Of a DNA stretch of 64,000 bases, positions 46,957 to 58,257 are shown in pieces. Below the pieces are notes generated by a model. The model worked only from the letters and a program-made list of their open reading frames with translations, ran no database searches and had not been told where the DNA came from. Source of the stretch: Dugong dugon (taxonomy: Eukaryota > Chordata > Mammalia > Sirenia > Dugongidae); contig CM057472.1 in assembly GCA_030035585.1 (NCBI GenBank), forward strand, positions 95,167,601 through 95,231,600, in the 5' to 3' direction. The position numbers and the translations under genes were made by a program. The first letter of the stretch is position 1. Each line of letters starts with the position of its first letter.

Positions 46957-47782
46957 TAAAAGACTACAATAAAAAGTTATTGTGGAACAAGAGTCAAAAC
47001 TTAAGAATGAAAGAGGAGTTTCCTGATGGAAAAGTTTTGGGAGGGGGAGATTTTTGAATGACTGAAAAAGTTGGACTGAAAGAAGAGTGAGGCATAAAAC
47101 ACTCAAAGGATGCAATGGACAGAAAAAAAAAGCACGAAGGACAAACTCCATATTTTACAACTATACCCTGTCTATAATATTTGGAAGCTATCTGGCAAGT
47201 ATTGTTTTGGTGATTTCATTCTAGAATTTCCTGGTTTCACACTTTGGAGAAAATCTGATTTTACAGTTCACTGAACAAAGCAGATCTTCTCTGACCACAA
47301 GGGTCTGTGGTAAACCCTTTGGCCAACACATTCCAGTATCATTACTATTGGCTATGCCCTTAATTTACCATATGTTATGTGGTATACTTACACATCTTTT
47401 AATGGTTCTATATTCTATGAACTACGAGATGGAAACTTTTGGGCGTCAATACTTTTTTCCTTTTTATGCTACATTTTATAGATAGCCCAATATGATTTTT
47501 CAATATTTTTGCAATTATTCGATCTAAGTCAGAGTTTACCAAATATTTGTAGTGATAAGAACCTTCTGGAATGGTGTAAAAAAATCACTCAAAAGAGCTG
47601 AATCATAATTTCTTTGAGAGGTACCAGGAAACCTGTGTTTACATGAGACACCCAACCCTATTATGATCATTTAAACACTACAGATCCATTTACTTGATTC
47701 TATTTTTATCTCCATTTTCAGAACAAATTGATATTAAGTGAATATAAGCACAGAGAGTTCAATTTTAAGATTAAAACGATAT
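46957..47782. other. Unassigned spacer
   Basis: Nothing recognised in about 0.8 kb. Confidence 0.5.
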
Positions 47783-47955
47783 GTTGTGGTTAGCTGCTGT
47801 CTAATTAGCCCTAACTAATGAAGACTCCATGTACAGCAGAATGAAATGCTGCCAGGTCCTGAGCCTTCATCATGATTGGCTGTGGATCAGACTGTTGAGA
47901 TCCATAAGATTTTTATTGGCTGATTTTCTGAGTAGATCATTGGGCCTTTCTTAAA
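47783..47955 (-). mobile_element. AfroSINE/RTE-tail-related remnant
   Basis: gttgtggttagctgctgtct, ccatgtacagcagaatgaaa and then gattttctgagtagatcatt with gggcctttctt combine RTE-terminus-like and second-type SINE body sequence; strongly decayed. Confidence 0.55.
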
Positions 47956-48545
47956 TTACCCCAAATTTAGTGGCTTAAAACAACAAAATTTCATTAACTC
48001 ATAGTTTCCATAAGTCAGGATTCCAAAACATTTAGTTGGGTTTTCTCCTTAGGTTCTATAATGCTGAAATCAGTGTGTCAACCAAAAATGTACTTACCTG
48101 GGGTTGTGGCTAAGGAAAGCTCTGCTTTCAAGTTCGCTGAGTTTGTTGGCAAAATTTGCTTCCTTGTGGTGTAAGACTGAGGTCCCATTTTCTTGATAGC
48201 CATCAGCAAAGGACCACTCTCAGCTCTTAAAGGCCACTCTCAGGTCCCTGCCACGTGGTTCCCTCCATCTCAGCAACAGAGAATAACCCTCGTGTCAAAT
48301 ACTTCTCATACTTCACATGTCTCTGACTTCATTTCTACTCCTAGCTAGAGAAAACTCTATGGATTTAAAGGACTTATGTGATTAGATCAGACCTAAAAAA
48401 CTCCCGGTCTTGAAGTCAAATGGTTTGGGACTTTAATTACATCTGTAAAATTCCTTCGAAGAAATGTATAGAGTACTGTTTGATTGACTGACCTGGGGAT
48501 AGGAATCTTGGGAGACCACCTTAGAATTCTGTTTATCATAGCAAC
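47956..48545 (+). repeat. Ancient mammalian interspersed repeat, class not assigned
   Basis: gtggcttaaaacaacaaaat then ttcattaactcatagtttcc and a tail ending tagaattctgtttatcatag have the layout of a repeat common across placental mammals (accacaaacttagtggctta type). I cannot name the family with confidence. Confidence 0.5.
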
Positions 48546-49097
48546 TAATACATTGAACGTTTTTTCAACTTGGAAAAATAATTTAGAAATATGCTACAAA
48601 GTCTTGCCCTACATTGCTACTGGACCGTTTGTATTAGAGTCAAAATGAAGAAACAGAAGCCCTAAAGAACAGCTAGGGATCATTGTGAAACATGGGAAGA
48701 AGATGTCATTTTTACACAGAGTTTTGTTACCTTTTCTGGTCAAAAATCTGAACTTATTTCCCATCTCCTGAAATGATATATATATATATGCATTTTAGGA
48801 GGATCATGGATATGAAATTAAGAGTTTCTTATCTAAAGGAAAAGGAACAAAAATTAGATTAATCAATGTCTGTGGATGCTTCTGATAGACATGGCAGTGC
48901 ATAACAGGATTTAAAAAGTATTCATTTTTAAATATGTCCAGTGACCATATTGGACAGATTTTATAGGCATATTATACTATTTATTATAACCTGATATAAC
49001 CAGGTATTTTGTAATTACATATCATGATAAAGAAAATAATGCTTATTTCATTACATTTTAAAGTCTAAGTTGTGAGGTTTTTTCCTTTGGTTTACTT

Positions 49098-49119
49098 AAA
49101 AAAAAAAAAAAAAAAAAAA
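49098..49119. repeat. Poly(A) tract, 22 A
   Basis: Uninterrupted A run not preceded by a recognisable SINE or LINE 3' end. Confidence 0.9.
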
Positions 49120-49224
49120 CCAAAAGCAAAACTCTATAAAAAGACAGCATTAGGTAGAGTATAAACTAACAATTATGTTATGCTCTTTGGGAGTTACTGA
49201 AATGGCTTTCTGAGAGACACAGCT

Positions 49225-49450
49225 GTGTTGTTGTGGGAAAGGCACACATTTTTTAGAGCCTGAACAATCTGAGTTCAAACAATAATGCTATCACTTCCTG
49301 TGAACATGATTATAAGCAATGTAAGTCAATTTTCTGTGTTCCACTTTCCTTACTCAAAAGCTTGAGATCTACTACCAAAGATTTATGTGACAATTGAATG
49401 ATTACACGTCAAGTATGATGTCTAGCCTATTATAGGCACTGTGCAAATAT
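49225..49450 (+). repeat. MIR-like SINE relic
   Basis: tttagagcctgaacaatctg, gagttcaaacaataatgcta, gtcaattttctgtgttccac, then gtctagcctattataggcac resemble MIR in order. Confidence 0.5.
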
Positions 49451-50424
49451 AGATTTCCTTTTATTATTTCCCAAGAGCTTGGCTCCTGGCTAGTGCTAGT
49501 TCTGGAATTTTATAATTTCTACATCTTTGCTTTGGGTTTGATGCAGTATCTCTCCAGAAGCTACCAGTTTAGTATCTCTGAGATATGTCCTATTATTCTA
49601 TCAGTGTTATTTCACACCTCATGTTCAAGTAGTTTCTTTAAGGGCTGTGGGGAAGTGGAAAACTTCATAGGTAGGGCTGGATACTGAAAAAGGCAGAAGC
49701 TCATGACGAGATCAGGCTGGAGTAGCCTGTGAGGATTCTGGCAGTTGAGTACCTAGGCAAGTAAAAGTACCAACCACACGGTGTATTTACTTTATAATTC
49801 AGCTCAGGACTTTCTATACTTGTGTTAGTCGTAGATGTCATTATGTGTATGATTTAGTTACACTTTATCTCAAGTTTCATTTGTACAATTCTTCTAATAA
49901 TTTCAAATTACTTTAACTGTGCTTATCATTAAAAAAATGAAATGAAGCTATATCTTCAGATACTTTGAATTTAAAAAATAATGTTTGTAAATAATGTTAA
50001 TATAAAACTGGGTTCACAAGAGACACTGGTTATAGAAAACATACTTTAATGCCGATCTCTTAGAAAATATTATTTTAGTTATAAAGAATATAATTCCCCT
50101 AAAACAAACAAAACCAAATACTATTAGATTATTAGAATTAATTCATAAATTCCTAATGACTAAATTCCCCCGGGGGTATACTTCAGATGCTATACCCAGC
50201 AAATTTGTCCACATACTTTTTTGTTTATTTTAAGGGAGGAAGCAAAAGATTGAATTTAGCCCTACTGACAAGAGAGGGAGAAAAATGGTTGAAATATTCT
50301 TTTGTGGGCAATCCATTTTATGTATCCATTTAGAGAACCTCGTTACTCTCTGTTGCTAACTTATCAATTAATATGTAGCTGTAATCATCATGCTGTTATC
50401 ACCCAACCACCACCCATCGGTTTG

Positions 50425-50575
50425 GCATACTATGGTGGCTTATATATTGCTATGATGCTGGAAGCTATACCACTGGTATTTCAAATATCAGTCATGGTCA
50501 CTCATGTTGGCTAAGTTTCAGCAGAGCTTCCAGACTAAGACAGACTAGGAAGGAAGGTCTCATAATTTACTTTAA
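50425..50575 (+). mobile_element. Internally deleted RTE derivative, 5' part (copy H)
   Basis: ggcttatatattgctatgat, then cagagcttccagactaagac and agactaggaaggaaggtct align with the 5' end of the near full-length RTE at 57313-57470. It is interrupted at 50575 by a HAL1-like element and resumes at 53220. Confidence 0.8.
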
Positions 50576-50879
50576 AAAAGTAAAAAAATAAAATAAAAAA
50601 AAATTACTTTTAAGTTTAAACTAATCTTTTATTTCTTTATACCTCCTTGACTTCCTCTCCATATGAAAGATCTATGACTACATTATTTAGTCCCTCTTTT
50701 TTGTTTCAATGCTGTCATCTTTTACATATTTACATCACGGTTTCCATATTTTCATTGCTTTAGCTTTAATTTTTTTTTTTTTTTACTTCCCTGTCTGGGT
50801 TGATATCTGGTTGTTCTGTCCTGGGTTATCTGATGTTACAGAGTTTCTAACTGGAGGACTCCCTTTAGTATTTCTTGTA

Positions 50880-51843
50880 ATTTTCTTTGGTTTTTACAAA
50901 TTCCCTAAACTTCTGTTTATCTGGAAATGCCCTCATTTCACCATCATATTTAAGAGACAGTTGTACTGGATATATAATTCTTGGCTGGCAATTTTTTTTC
51001 CTTCAAGGCTTTATATAAGTCATCCAATTGCCTTCTTGCCTGCATGGTTTCTGCTGAGTAGTCAGAGCTTAGTCTTATTGACTTTCCTTTGTAGATGACT
51101 TTTCATTTGTCCCTAGCCACTCTTAAAATTCTCTCTTTTTTTGGCAAGTTTGATTATAATATATCTTGGTGACTTTCTTTTGGGGTCTATATTGTGTGGG
51201 GTTAGATGAGCATCTTGGATAAATATCTTCTCATCTTTCACGATATCAAAGAAGTTTTCTGCCAACAAATCTTCAACAATTCTGTATTCTGTCTTATCCT
51301 TCCTTGTTCTGGTACTCCAATCACTCGTAGGTTATTTCTCTTGATAGAGTTTCACATAATTCTTAGGGTTTCTTCATTTTTTTAAATTCTTTTATCTGAT
51401 TTTTCCTCAAATAAGTTGGTGTCAAGTGCTTTATCTTCAATCTCACTAATTCTGACTTCCATTGCCTCAATTCTACTCTTATGACTTTCTATTGAGTCAT
51501 CTAATCCTGAAATTTTAAAGTTAATCTTTTGGATTTCTGTTTGCTTTCTCTCTATGGATTCTTGCAGCTTGTTAAATTTTTCATTATGGTCTTGTATAAC
51601 CTTCTTAAGTTCCGTTATTGCTTTGTCTCTTTGTTCTTTGGCTTGTTCTTTATTCTGAATGATCTCCTTCCTGATCTCTTGAAGAGCTCTGTATATTAAT
51701 CTTTTAAATTCTACCTCCAATAATTCCAAGACCTTGTCTTCCTCTGGAAGGTTTCTTGATTCTTTGTTTTGGTCACTTGCTGAAGCTATCATGTTCTGCC
51801 TCTTTATGTGATTTGATATTGACTGTTGTGTCCGAGCCATCAA
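50880..51843 (-). pseudogene. L1/HAL1 ORF1 protein, frameshifted
   Basis: ORF1 protein is the RNA-binding coiled-coil chaperone of L1 particles. The open part is 153 residues (51843-51382). After an N-terminal segment, residues about 55-145 are a heptad-rich coiled coil (EIRKEIIQNKEQAKEQRDK… to ISEIEDKAL). A stop after DKRI comes from a frameshift. Beyond it, in other frames, the RRM start NNLRVIGVPE (near 51310-51340) and the C-terminal domain SAETMQARRQ and PDKQKFREFV-type residues (51070-50890) can be read. Non-functional as it stands. Confidence 0.85.
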
Positions 51844-53214
51844 TAAGTTATTATATTTATTTATTTTATGTTTGCTTACTGTGTCCTAGTTTCTTGTTTT
51901 GTTTTGATATACCCAAATAGGCTGGTCGTGTGAGCTAGTTTGATTATTGACATCGTAGAAGCTCTCACATCCTGTCACCTGGTGGTTAGAGCTGTTACTA
52001 GGCATGTGAGCCCAGGAGTCCATTTACTTTTCTTTTGCCAATTCAGCTCAAATGTCCGGGTCGTTAGTCACTGAGTGTGTGGTGCAGGTTCTCACCTACA
52101 GTCCTAGATGGACTGGGGTGATTGGAGTAGGCACAGGTATCTGGCTGCAGTAGGGGGTTCATGTGCTGAACAAGGCAGGGGGCTGATGGCTGCCCCTGAG
52201 TGTCCGGGTAGGAGGCATGTCCCTGTCCCCTAGAGCACTTAGGTGGGTGAGTTTTGCAGCTGGACTATGGGAACACAGTGCTGTTGGTTGTAAGGACTGG
52301 GAGGCGCCACTTATTCTTGGACCCCTGTCTTGGGAGGCTAGGTGGCATGGGTGGAGCCACTAGTCCTCAGGCCCCTGATGTGGATATGAGAGGACCCTGC
52401 TTAATGGGCAGTGCAGTGTCAAATGTCACCAATCTGCCACTCTTCCTTACAGCTGATACAGTTGAAAATAGGCTTCAGGTATATACACTGTTGTACTGTG
52501 CTAATGAGGGCCTACGCTATTGAAATGGGCCCACACAGGTCTATGTGGGGTGAAAGGCATTCAAAGTCTGTGGAGCCCTTATGCCTGTGCCTAAGCAAAG
52601 GGGCTGTGCCTTCCCTGAGTTCCAGGCTTAGGGTAGCTGGCAGATTATTTTTTCCTGTTCGTTAATTTGTTTCCTCTCCAAAGCCAGGAGAATAGCTCAG
52701 GGCATGTGCCAGGTCCTACTTCCTTCCCAGGGGGTGCAGGAATCACTGAAGCCAGACTGGGACCTGGAGCAGATAAGGAAGTGTGCAGGTAAATGGGAGA
52801 GAGGTATTTCCCAAAGGGTGGATTTTTTTAATCTGTGAGGTAGGTTAGACACATGTACTTATCTGTTGCCAATTGAGCACCACTTCTTGCTGGTTCTGGA
52901 GGTTTGAGCAAACTCTCCACTGCTCAGTCTCTCCCAGTGTAGAAAACCTGTCCTGAGCACCACTGCTTGCCTTACCGCCAGCTGATCCAGTCTGCAGGGT
53001 GCTGGTGCCAGCCAGGTCAGGTCTAGTTTACTCCTCACTGCTTCTGAACTGTCTCTCCCACCCCCTGCCACTAAGTCTGATTCCTCAACTTTATCTTTGA
53101 TGTTCTGGGCTCCTAGATTGTCATATATGATCGATTCACTTGTTTTTTCGGGTCTTTGATGTAAGAGGGACCATAGGAAACATCTGACTACACCGCCATC
53201 TTGGGCCAGTCTCC
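51844..53214 (-). promoter_or_regulatory. L1-type 5' UTR / internal promoter region
   Basis: GC-richer than the surroundings, as L1 5' UTRs are, and directly upstream of ORF1 on the minus strand. Open frames 52254-52523, 52411-52665 and 53236-52859 lie in it and are not recognised proteins. L1 5' UTRs hold an internal RNA polymerase II promoter; whether this old copy is active cannot be seen. Confidence 0.7.
53193..53203 (-). promoter_or_regulatory. YY1-type site at L1 5' end
   Basis: caagatggcgg on the minus strand, about 11 bases inside the element's 5' terminus. Human L1 has a YY1 site (caagatggccg) at the equivalent place that positions transcription start. Confidence 0.75.
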
Positions 53215-53219
53215 AAAAA

Positions 53220-53508
53220 AATTTACTTTTAACCAACTAAAATCTTATGAATCACAACAGAACATTGTCCGACTCTCCTGATATTTACATGTTATCAGGA
53301 GGAATCAATCACTGGTGGAGGATATCATGTCTGGTGAAGTAGAGGAGCAGAGAGGATGAGGAAGACCCTTGGTGAGATGGATTGGCACAATAGCTGTAAA
53401 GATGGATTCAAATATGCCGTCAATTGTGAGGATGATGTAGGACCAGGCAATGGATAATTCTGTTGTACATAAGCTGAACATGAATCGATATCAACCTGAT
53501 GGCAGTTG
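53220..53508 (+). mobile_element. Internally deleted RTE derivative, 3' part (copy H)
   Basis: Continues the RTE 5' region (cttatgaatcacaacagaac attgtccgact). At about 53275 it switches to the RTE 3' end (catgttatcaggaggaatca; gacccttggtgagatggatt; gaatcgatatcaacctgatgg). More than 3 kb of coding sequence present in copy I is absent between these two points. Confidence 0.8.
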
Positions 53509-53526
53509 TCTCTCTCTCTCTCTCTG
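53509..53526. repeat. (TC)n microsatellite
   Basis: Nine TC units directly at the 3' end of the RTE derivative, where a CAA-type tail is expected. Confidence 0.9.
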
Positions 53527-54880
53527 AGCCAAAGTATAAGAACAACTTGGAAAGTATCTTAACCAGACCTAAAAACAGCTTATTTTATCTGAGAGAATCA
53601 CAGGATCTGCTTCTCTGTTTGTAAAATACTTAGACTTTAAGGGCTAAATTTTCTCATTATGACTAAATGAAATAAAATAGAATATTAGATGGAATGAAAG
53701 CAAGAAAACGTGCTGGAAAAATGGATCAAATAGCTTTGGTGGATAGTTAGTGAATGGCATCTCTGGAGACTGAGAGAGAAGCATTGATTTAGTCTCTCAA
53801 GACCCAAGATGGCAGATCCAGGATGTGTGTTAATCTGTAACTGTAATTATCTGACTTCATGGCTCTGCTGAGAATGCACGGCTGGTTTGTGGAAAGTTGA
53901 AAATTAAATACAGACATCAGAAGATTGAGGGTGAAAGGGATTTGTTAGGTGTTTGCACTGAGATGCTAAAGAACTCCCATTAAGCTACATGTTGTAATAC
54001 TTAAGGCATTGCTTTGAATTGGTTTCAAAACTTAAGCAGATCCAGACAAACTAGAGAAGGAATTAAGAACTAATTACATTAAAGCACTAAAGATCAATTT
54101 CTCATGGCTTGGTAGCTTTACATTATTGTTTCTTTAAAAGAGTAAAGGCAAATATTATAAGAAAATATCAAAGAATGCTTCTCTACGACTCTGCATTATA
54201 TATATGTCAGTATCAAAATTTTTATATTAACGTTTAATTGAGTTAGCTTATCTTTATTTTAGTAATACACATAATGCCCACTATGACGTCTGATGCTCTT
54301 TTGCACACACACACACACACACAAATGTTGAAAAGGCATTTATTTTGAAAAAAAAAAATCAATTTGGAAATGTGAAGGACTGAATTTCAAACAGTATTTT
54401 CCAGGTCTGAATGGAAGATGGTATTCATATATGATCAATAAAATCTAATGAAGTTCAATTAGAATTGTTTTTTTAATCATTATATATTTTTTTTCTTTTT
54501 TCCTTCTGGAAAGATAACAATAATATATTATTTCAACAGTATTGTGACCCTATGCTTAGCAATGAAGTGAGCTTTCCGTCACTTTCCTTGTGTTTCCCAG
54601 TATGTTTTGAGCTCATTCTTGTTCTCCCACATTGAAAAGCGAGAAAGTGTGTATGAGAGTAAGTTGACCCCATACAGAGTGCCGCATCATCATAGCTATT
54701 GTGACATTATTTCATATGCTTTACTATGCTATGACATTTCTTGTATCCTACTGATCTTTACTCTTCCCCTAAAAGGTATATTCTACTTTGTAACATATGA
54801 TAGCAAAATTGAAAAATATTTTTCTATAACAAGCTTTATATAGTAGCCTTGAGCATGTGCATTGGCGGTCTCTAACTACC
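53527..54880. other. Unassigned spacer
   Basis: Nothing recognised except a (CA)10 tract at 54304-54323 and A/T runs. Confidence 0.5.
54304..54323. repeat. (CA)10 microsatellite
   Basis: Pure dinucleotide tract. Confidence 0.92.
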
Positions 54881-55043
54881 ATCAAAACCAAACCCACTGT
54901 CATCAAGTCAATTCCAACTCACAGAGACCCTATAGGACAGACTAGAACTGCCCCCTAGGGTTTCCAAGGAGTGGCAGGTGGATTAGAACTGCCAGCCTTT
55001 CAGTTAGCAGCCAATCTCTTAACCACTGTGCCACCAGGGCTCC
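54881..55043 (-). mobile_element. AfroSINE, short (deleted) form
   Basis: accaaacccactgtcatcaa, ccctataggacagactagaa, gggtttccaaggagtggcag, head ctgtgccaccagggctcc. Complete at both ends. Confidence 0.94.
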
Positions 55044-56561
55044 ACTCTGAAGGAAGCATAATTGACCAAGAGTTCCAGTTGCTTCTTTGAAATCCACTGT
55101 TGAACTTGTACTGAAGCTTCACTTCCCATGGACTGCACCCAGCCAGTGACTAAGCACAGCAGGGATACTAAGGCAGTCTTGTTCCTGAGGGACACAAGGC
55201 TCCTCTGATAGTTGATTTTGGCTTAAGAACTCCTTGACAGCTTTGACAAAACTTCCTTAGACAGCAAGCAGTCTAGAATACTTACACCATTGTTCCTTCT
55301 CTCTCTTCTTCACTCAGAAAGAAACTTACATTTTTTTCTGACAGCTCTCCCAGAGTTCCACGCCTCCCTCCCCAATATTCTTTCTCAAGGGTTTCCCCTA
55401 ACAAAATCACTGCATATTTAACCTGGTCTTAGAGTCTTCTTCCTGGGATCTGGATTATCACAGTACATTTATTTAAAGTTATGTTATAATGCTCTTTCTA
55501 AGGCTGAGAGTAACAAAATAGGACTATAACAAGATTACATATCTATACAAACACAAATGGGTCCAACGATAGGAATAAGACTGAGAAAGTTCAATTTCAT
55601 CTTAGAGTGTTAGGTCCCTATTGTTGTGCTAGCAGATTTAAAGCTATTAGAGCATTTCTTTTCTTACTTATTGGATTTTATGTATTAAATTGGATATTTT
55701 AAGTTATCTAAACATACATTGTGGTATGTTTAATCTGAAGAAGTTAGATACTGAATTTAAGGTTTATATCCCAGTTTAGAGGCAGAGCATAGATGAATCC
55801 AACACTGTTACTTACTCACTTTACTACAACTATGCTATTTGATGTGATTTTTCTCTTTGCTTATCTCCAGCTCAGCAGTCAACCTTTACCAAAGACAATA
55901 AAACCAGACATATAAAGCATAAAAACATTCCTATCTAGTAGGCTCTATGGATATCATTCTCCTCTTCATATAGAAAAAAAAAAAAAGGCTCAATATTGTT
56001 TTTTCAGTTATGTGAAAATACATCCTTTCCTACTAAATATCATGAACAATGATGAGCAAGAGAAGAAAAGGTTTTCAAACTCATTTCCAAAGCAGAGATC
56101 GTTTACAAATAAAATTTTATATGAAACTCAAATACATAAAACAGATACAGAGGCAACTGAGTTTATTTTATGAAAGAAACTGAAATTTAATCAATTAAAT
56201 TGAAATATGAAATAAGTATAAATTTATTTTAGAAATTCAAGAAAATACAATCATTTTTAGAGTAAAACAGAAAGATCAATAAGAATTTTCATAAATATCA
56301 TTATTTGAGATCAGGACTCTAACAAAAAAAAAAAAGTTGCAATTTTCAATCAACATAAGCCTCCAAAAAAGGTCTAATTTTATTTTGAGTGTAGAGTATA
56401 GAAAACATCCTGACTCATTTACACATATGATTAATTGTAACTCTTAACAGATATTTAAATAGCTGGACATAAAATATCAGGAAACTCTTGAATAAAACTG
56501 AAAGTAAAAAGAAGGTTTATTTTATTTTATGTTTAATAGATAGTTGTGCTATTGAAGTTAA
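55044..56561. other. Unassigned stretch
   Basis: The block 55044-55460, ending cctggtcttagagtcttctt and cctgggatctggattatcac, has the look of an ancient repeat end but I cannot name it. Beyond it is AT-rich sequence without recognised features. Confidence 0.45.
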
Positions 56562-56633
56562 ATATATACATATATACATACATACATACACACACACAGA
56601 CACACGCACACATGCTCACACACACACACACCC
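56562..56633. repeat. (TA)/(TACA)/(CA)n compound microsatellite
   Basis: TA units grade into tacatacataca and then CA with few interruptions, ending seven bases before the SINE. Confidence 0.9.
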
Positions 56634-56640
56634 CATAAAA

Positions 56641-56841
56641 CCAAAAGCATTGCCAAGGAGTCAATTCTGACTCATAAGGACCCTACAGGACAGAGTAGAG
56701 CTGCCCCATAGGGTTTTCAAGGCTATAATCTTTACGAAAGCAGACGGCCACGTCTTTCTCCCTAGGAGCGGCTGGTGGGTTTGAACTGCCAACCTTTTAG
56801 TTAGCAACCAAGCTGCTTAACCACTGCACTACCTGGGCTCC
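56641..56841 (-). mobile_element. AfroSINE, long form, well preserved
   Basis: accctacaggacagagtaga, ggctataatctttacgaaag (long-form segment), gctggtgggtttgaactgcc, head cactacctgggctcc. Set between CA-type and TG-type simple repeats. Confidence 0.94.
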
Positions 56842-57312
56842 ATATGTATGTACATATATGTGTGTGTATGTGTAATTTTGGTGTATAATACTCGGTGTAT
56901 GATTTTTTAATTACAATTTTAAATATTTAAATGTACTTAAAATTAAATTTGAAGTAAATTTTAGTGGCAGGTGGAAATCTTTAAATTGGAATTAGTGGGT
57001 AATAGCTTAAAAATCACTGAACTATTCTTGCACATGTATGTATAAGGAATACTTTATATTTTCCTTGATCATCTTTTTTTGCCTAGAGTTGCTCCCAAAG
57101 AGAAAAAGATTGCCTTACGATCAATTAAAATGAGATGAAGTACATATTACAAAAAAATGTTTTGTCTATATTGTTTTCAATGACTTTTTTCTTTAGGTTA
57201 AATTAAATATTCTCACACAGAACATTTGTTTTGTATATGCATGTACCAAATCAAACTTTTATAAATTTTTCTTTTTCTCACTAAATAAATTTGTTTTCAT
57301 GGAATTGTAGAA
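56842..57312. other. TG-type simple repeat, then unassigned AT-rich spacer
   Basis: tatgtatgtacatatatgtg then tgtgtatgtg (to 56872) is roughly the reverse complement of the microsatellite on the other side of the SINE. The remainder shows nothing. Confidence 0.6.
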
Positions 57313-57689
57313 GCTTATGGCTTATGTGTTGCTGTGATGCTGGAAGCTATGCCACCAGTGTTTCAATTATCAGCTGCGTCACCGAAGCTGGACAGATTTC
57401 AGTGGAGCTTCCAGACTAAGACAGACTAGGAAGAAGAATCTGGAAGTCTACTTCTAAAACAACTGGCCCCTGAAAGCCTTATGAATAGCAGTAGAACATT
57501 GTCTGATATACTGCCAGAAGATGAGTCCCTCAGACTGGAAGGCACTCAAAATACAACTGGGGAAGAGCTGCCTCCTCAAAATTGAGTCCACCTTTATGTC
57601 GCAGGTGGAGTAAAGCTTTCAGGACCTTCATCTGCTGATGTGGCACGACTCATAGTGGGAAGAAACAGCTGCAAACTTCCACTAGTAAT

Positions 57690-58250
57690 CAGAACTTGGA
57701 ATGTATAAAGTATGAATCTAGGAAAATTGGAAGTTCTAAAAAATGAAATAGAATGCTTGAAGATCGACATCCTAAGTATTAGTGAGCTGAAATGGACAAG
57801 TATTGACCATTTTGAATCGGGCGGTCATCTCATCTACTATGCCAGGATGACAAGTTGAAGAGGAATAGTGTTGCATTCGTTGTCAAAAAGAACATTTCAG
57901 GATTTATCCTAAAGTACAACACTGTCAGTGATAGTACAATATTCATATGCCTAAAAGGAGGACCAGCTAATGCAACTATTACTTAAATTTATGCACCAAC
58001 CACTAATGCCAAAAATGAAGAGACTGGAGATTTTTACCAACTTCTGCAGTCTTAAGTTTCATCAAACGTAATCAAGATGCATTGAAAATTATTAGTGCTT
58101 GGAAGGCAAAAGTTGGAAACAAAGAAGAAAGTTCAGTAGTTGGAAAATATGGGCTTGGTGATAGAAATGATGCCAGAGATCACATGATAGAAATTTGCAA
58201 GACCAACTACCACACATTCATTGGAAATACCTTTTCAACAACATAAACAG
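57690..58250 (+). pseudogene. RTE apurinic-like endonuclease domain remnant
   Basis: This domain nicks target DNA for reverse transcription. Readable blocks are TWNV-stop-SMNLGKLEVLKNEIECLKIDILSISELKW (the WNVRSM…ISELKW signature, with catalytic Glu of SELKW kept), then GGHLIYYARMTS, KFMHQPLMPK (from the QIYAPT motif, altered) and further downstream GDGNDARDHM-like sequence. Internal stops (for example at 57705 and 57985) prevent expression. Confidence 0.85.
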
Positions 58251-58257
58251 CAACTAT

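Larger units (their letters stand above)
48546..50436. other. Unassigned stretch with a MIR relic and A tract
   Basis: MIR-like sequence occurs at 49.23-49.45 kb and a 22-A run at 49098-49119. A TA run lies at 48778-48790. Nothing else recognised. Confidence 0.5.
50576..53219 (-). mobile_element. HAL1-like (ORF1-only) L1 derivative, inserted in an RTE
   Basis: Minus-strand order: 5' end ggagactggcccaagatggc at 53214, a 1.37 kb 5' UTR, ORF1 from 51843, and the ORF1 C-terminal domain down to about 50880. A short 3' region follows, with no ORF2 (tagatctttcatatggagag complement near 50660). Flanks aatttactttaa (50564-50575) and aatttacttttaa (53220-53232) form a target duplication. L1 copies are usually 5'-truncated, whereas this has its 5' end and lacks ORF2, as in half-L1 elements. 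The 3' junction is T-rich in element sense rather than A-rich, which is odd. An L1 with ORF2 deleted is the alternative. Confidence 0.72.

Noticed and set aside
50709-51098. Plus-strand 129-residue hydrophobic frame resembling a membrane protein
   Set aside because: It is antisense to the ORF1 C-terminal region of the HAL1-like element. The hydrophobicity comes from T-rich complement of A-rich coding sequence.
52254-53236. Frames in the GC-richer 52.2-53.2 kb block as a possible exon or CpG island gene
   Set aside because: The block is the L1-type 5' UTR upstream of ORF1 on the minus strand; its base composition explains the open frames.
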